Shown one piece after another: positions 61,200 to 64,000 of a stretch of 64,000 bases of DNA. The number at the start of each line of letters is the position of its first letter. Positions within the stretch are counted from its first letter, which is position 1. Origin of the DNA: JALFST01 sp022779285 (lineage in GTDB: Bacteria; Bacillota; Clostridia; Tissierellales; Peptoniphilaceae). The stretch lies in the NCBI GenBank assembly GCA_050313895.1, contig JBNPMI010000001.1; one strand, written 5' to 3'. The position numbers and the translations under genes are program-made. The notes beneath the pieces are model-generated. The model was not told where the DNA came from, ran no database searches, and saw only the letters and a list, made by a program, of their open reading frames with translations.

Positions 61200-62876
61200 T
61201 CAAAATAGTCCGGAAATTACCCCATTCTCATCCACATCGATTTTTTCTGCCGCAGGTGCCTTCGGCAATCCGGGCATTGTCATAATATCGCCTGTCAATG
61301 CAACGATAAACCCGGCACCCGCGCAGACCTTCAAATTGCGTACCGTAATCGCAAATCCCCTCGGAGCTCCTAAAAGGGATGGATTATCCGAAAAAGAATA
61401 CTGTGTTTTTGCCATACAAATGGGCAAATGTCCGAATCCTAAGGACTCGATTTGCTGAATCTGTTTCCGAGCCTTAGGCTCCAGAACAACTCCATCACCA
61501 TGATAGATACGGCTCACCAAGGCATGGAGCTTTTCTTCGATTGTAAAATCTTCCTCGTAGGTAAAGCCGAAATGATTTGGCTCTTCACAAAGACGAACCA
61601 CCTCTTCCGCGAGCTTTCTGCCGCCTTCTCCGCCCTTGGCCCAAACCTCACTGCGTTCGGCCTTGACACCCAGCTCCCGGCAATGCTTCTCTACAAGAGC
61701 AAGCTCTTTTTCGGTATCCGTCGGGAAGGCATTGACCGCAACCACGCAGGGTACACCGAAAACCTCTTTTACATTTTGCACATGCTGTAAAAGATTGGGA
61801 AGTCCCTTTTCCAGGGCCGTCAAATTCTCCTGGTTGAGTTCCGTTTTTGCCGCTCCGCCATGATATTTTAAAGCGCGAACAGTCGCTACCACGACTATAG
61901 CGGAAGGCTTCAGGCCCGCCTTGCGGCATTTAATATTGACAAATTTCTCCGCACCGAGATCTGCGGCAAAGCCTGCTTCCGTGACTACATAGTCGCCGAG
62001 CTTAAGCGCCATTTTTGTGGCGATGACGGAGTTACAGCCATGAGCGATGTTGGCGAATGACCCGCCATGAATGAATGCCGGCGTCCCCTCCAGCGTCTGC
62101 ACCAAATTGGGTTTGAGCGCATCCTTGAGAAGTGCCGTCATCGCTCCCTCCGCCTTGAGATCATGCGCTGTAACCGGGCTGCCTGCATAGGAATACCCTA
62201 CGATGATTCGGCCAAGGCGCTCTTTAAGATCCGAAATATCTGAGGATAGACAAAGCACCGCCATAATTTCGGAAGCCACCGTGATTTCAAATCCGTCCTC
62301 ACGAGGCACGCCCTGCATGCGTCCGCCCAGACCATCCACAATATGGCGAAGCTGACGATCATTCATGTCCACGGCACGTTTCCATGTGATTTGTTTTGGA
62401 TCGATTCCTAAGGAGTTCCCCTGCTGAATATGATTATCAAGCATTGCGGCAAGAAGGTTGTTGGCAGCGCCAATTGCATGAAAATCTCCCGTAAAGTGCA
62501 GATTGATGTCTTCCATGGGCACTACCTGGGCATAGCCGCCGCCGGCCGCACCGCCCTTTACTCCGAATACAGGCCCGAGACTCGGCTCTCGCAATGCCAC
62601 AACAGCATTCTTTCCATTGCGGCGCAATGCATCGGTCAAGCCGACACTGGTTGTCGTCTTTCCCTCACCTGCCGGCGTCGGTGTGATTGCCGTCACAAGA
62701 ATCAGCTTTCCATCCGGACGGTCCGACAAATCCTTAAGCAGCCGAAGATCAATTTTCGCTTTCTCATGCCCATACTGCTCAAGATATTTTTCGTCAATCC
62801 CGGCAATATGCGCAATTTCAACAATGTTCTTCTTCCGGCACTCCTGTGCAATTTGGATATCCGTTTTGATTTCCAC
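61200..62876 (-). CDS. fhs: Formate-tetrahydrofolate ligase
   Basis: A 558-residue ligase joining formate to THF with ATP, or running in reverse to make ATP in purine and histidine fermenters. P-loop ITPTPAGEGKTTTSVGL, the substrate segments REPSLGPVFGVKGGAAGGG and FHGGSFANIAHGC-like GTPAFIHGGSFANIAHG, and the C-terminal TMPGLPKAPAAEKI are intact. The start is taken as GTG at 62876 after AAGGA, giving the normal length; TTG at 62903 is less likely. Confidence 0.95.
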   Translation of the reverse strand: MEIKTDIQIAQECRKKNIVEIAHIAGIDEKYLEQYGHEKAKIDLRLLKDLSDRPDGKLILVTAITPTPAGEGKTTTSVGLTDALRRNGKNAVVALREPSLGPVFGVKGGAAGGGYAQVVPMEDINLHFTGDFHAIGAANNLLAAMLDNHIQQGNSLGIDPKQITWKRAVDMNDRQLRHIVDGLGGRMQGVPREDGFEITVASEIMAVLCLSSDISDLKERLGRIIVGYSYAGSPVTAHDLKAEGAMTALLKDALKPNLVQTLEGTPAFIHGGSFANIAHGCNSVIATKMALKLGDYVVTEAGFAADLGAEKFVNIKCRKAGLKPSAIVVVATVRALKYHGGAAKTELNQENLTALEKGLPNLLQHVQNVKEVFGVPCVVAVNAFPTDTEKELALVEKHCRELGVKAERSEVWAKGGEGGRKLAEEVVRLCEEPNHFGFTYEEDFTIEEKLHALVSRIYHGDGVVLEPKARKQIQQIESLGFGHLPICMAKTQYSFSDNPSLLGAPRGFAITVRNLKVCAGAGFIVALTGDIMTMPGLPKAPAAEKIDVDENGVISGLF

Positions 62877-62919
62877 GCTTTCCTTCCCTTCGTTCACCGC
62901 CAATAGCTCCGACAGCTCT

Positions 62920-62925
62920 ATTATA
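62920..62925 (-). promoter_or_regulatory. -10 element of the fhs operon promoter
   Basis: A consensus TATAAT lies about 45 bases before the fhs GTG, with only a weak -35 (TTTCCT-like) at the proper distance. No riboswitch motif is recognisable between it and fhs. Confidence 0.5.
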
Positions 62926-63262
62926 CTGAAATAGCGTACTTTGAGGAAAAATGTTTGCGAAAGATGCTTGTTTCAAAGAGATTTTCGCATAGATCATAGA
63001 ATCATCCCTCCGGAATCCGCATTTTCCGGATGGCTGTCCTTTGCTTATTGAAATTTTAGCAAAATTTCCTAAATGTATGCTATGGGAGGAATGCATAATC
63101 CGTTCCGAGTCCACACCTTCACAAATGATAAAACCGCTTGAAATCAGCATTTTATTGGGATTTTTCATTGGAATTGACAATGCAAAAAATATGCCCTGTC
63201 CCCGTTTTTGTCCTCACTTTAATAATTCGTCTTTTCCATAACCCATGGAAAGTTTTTCGCAC
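62926..63262. other. Gene-free region upstream of fhs
   Basis: About 335 bases. No supported gene. A TCCGGAA/TTTCCGGA hairpin lies near 63010-63031. It marks the boundary between the folate operon and mobile-element debris on the right. Confidence 0.4.
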
Positions 63263-63297
63263 AAAAAAGGCGGAGAATCACTCCCCCGCCTTTTTGA
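63263..63297. terminator. Terminator at the end of a small TAG-interrupted gene
   Basis: AAAAAAGGCGG and CCGCCTTTTT form a stem with A-run and T-run on the two sides; the minus-strand small gene ends inside it (stop at 63278-63280). Confidence 0.75.
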
Positions 63298-63475
63298 GTT
63301 CTTGTCGACGTTCTACAATCAATCCTTCCAGCTCTTGGAGATTCGCTTCCTAAGCATGGTTTCGGATGTAACTTCTTGCCGTTCGCAAATATCCCTGAAC
63401 TGTTGCTTTCTTGCGATGCCTCTGTCCCCAAACTCTGCTTGCCCTCTTCCGGGCTTCACTCGTTTTATCGGCCAT
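63278..63475 (-). pseudogene. Small basic protein gene interrupted by one in-frame TAG
   Basis: ATG at 63475 follows AAGGAAGTAA. The frame reads MADKTSEARKRASRVWGQRH... for 41 codons, meets TAG at 63350-63352, then continues EANLQELEGLIVERRQELKK to TGA at 63278-63280. Both halves look coding (basic start, amphipathic Glu/Leu/Arg helix), and a terminator follows. It resembles small accessory genes of phages or conjugative elements, but I do not recognise the family. Most likely a nonsense-mutated gene; read-through of TAG is a less likely alternative. Confidence 0.45.
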
Positions 63476-63512
63476 TTACTTCCTTCTGTTCTGAATTTGA
63501 ACAACAAAGCTT

Positions 63513-63716
63513 CTACCGATTCCGGCAAATCATAGGCTCAATATCAGTTTCAACATGATCGGTTCGTAGTATACACATAATATCCCCCAAAGGAGCTGGG
63601 GTTTTGAGCCCCCTTCGGTTTGTGATAGCGACTATCATTGAGATGAAGCTTGCTGCGGCTCCGATGATTATCGCTATCTATAAACATACGGGAATCATCT
63701 TCCGAAGCCCTACCAT
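63513..63716 (-). pseudogene. Possible small membrane peptide frame interrupted by TAG
   Basis: From ATG 63716 (or 63698) the frame reads MVGLRKMIPVCL, TAG at 63678-63680, then IAIIIGAAASFISMIVAITN, a good membrane helix, and RRGLKTPAPLGDIMCIL to TAG at 63513-63515. No ribosome site is clear. It may be a decayed or misread small membrane gene of the same mobile remnant. Low confidence. Confidence 0.25.
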
Positions 63717-63852
63717 CAATCTTTGGCCAAGTCATTGCCTTGTTTCCGGTTCTACAAGGCATGTTTTCTATAAAACCGCTTGTTATAAGCATTCCCGCTT
63801 GCTTGTCTTGACCAAGCTTTTGAGGCCCGTATATCTTCCGTCTTGCCTTATG

Positions 63853-64000
63853 CTATCGCAACTGTCTCCACGCTTCCTTTACGTTGTTCCAAAGCAAGGC
63901 TTTGTCTTTTTCGATTGCTTTTTTTCGATCTCTCTTTGCCGCCCAAATATAAGCTTCCGCTAAGCCCGTCCACTCCGAATTTTGCAGAATCTTCTTATAA
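63853..64000 (-). CDS. C-terminal end of an unrecognised protein running out of the window
   Basis: Forty-eight codons from the right edge end at TAG 63853-63855: YKKILQNSEWTGLAEAYIWA, then KRDRKKAIEKDKALLWNNV and a final KEAWRQLR. The stretch is charged, Trp-containing and free of stops. Its position beside the other small frames suggests part of a phage or integrative element. The rest of the gene is outside the window, so nothing can be said of function. Confidence 0.45.
   Translation of the reverse strand, partial: YKKILQNSEWTGLAEAYIWAAKRDRKKAIEKDKALLWNNVKEAWRQLR

Noticed and set aside
62904..63240. Riboswitch upstream of fhs
   Set aside because: None of the conserved THF, purine or glycine riboswitch blocks is visible; only a short generic hairpin.
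1..64000. CRISPR array, rRNA or replication origin
   Set aside because: No regularly spaced repeats, rRNA-like sequence or DnaA-box cluster was noticed.

Overview
The window looks like the chromosome of an anaerobic, low-to-mid GC Bacillota (Clostridia or Tissierellia type). The evidence is strong AGGAGG ribosome binding sites, class III fructose-1,6-bisphosphatase, a DnaE-PfkA-Pyk cluster, RNase M5 next to KsgA, peptidases PepF, PepC and AmpS, a tetrahydrofolate (THF) riboswitch on folT, and formate-THF ligase with cyclodeaminase and FolD. A Peptoniphilaceae-like peptide fermenter would fit, but the sequence alone does not name a species.

Layout. 1-0.9 kb: mobile-element debris (a tRNase-toxin-like C terminus with a frameshift, fused to a truncated Mbeg1-like gene). 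0.9-3.8 kb: copper operon copA-csoR, with a probable internal CopZ. 4.1-6.1 kb: fbp. 6.1-18.7 kb (minus strand): a tightly packed, probably co-transcribed run of RNA methyltransferase, PAS-PP2C phosphatase, pgi, deoD, deoC, Nudix, sirtuin, dnaE, pfkA and pyk. 18.9-23 kb: a small Cys-rich membrane protein, then a sugar transporter plus GH2 glycosidase pair. 23-30.7 kb: peptide and amino-acid use (pepF, ampS, brnQ, pepC). 30.5-35 kb (minus): metG-tatD-rnmV-rsmA-glutaredoxin-pepC. 35.2-38.8 kb (plus): transporter, tyrS, NahK-like kinase.

39.3-54.2 kb is an accessory catabolic island. A GntR/FadR regulator faces a plus-strand operon (TRAP transporter dctPQM, split transketolase, SDR dehydrogenase). 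An RpiR regulator precedes a minus-strand operon (zinc dehydrogenase, class I aldolase, FGGY kinase, second TRAP transporter, D-2-hydroxyacid dehydrogenase). The operons converge on one terminator. Each regulator has a repeated palindrome at its presumed target promoter. The set resembles a pathway that imports a carboxylated or otherwise unusual sugar or polyol, oxidises it, phosphorylates it, cleaves it with the aldolase and feeds the pieces through transketolase; the substrate cannot be read from sequence. The island is followed by an IS481-like insertion sequence flanked by a 27-bp direct repeat and a decayed IS256-like transposase.

56.5-62.9 kb: an alpha/beta hydrolase, then folate genes: folC, folT under a THF riboswitch whose terminator also hides the ribosome binding site, and fhs-fchA-folD. 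The last 0.8 kb again looks like mobile-element debris, with small reading frames interrupted by TAG.

No rRNA, convincing tRNA or CRISPR array was seen. Starts were chosen from ribosome binding sites and overlaps; all assignments are by eye without database search.
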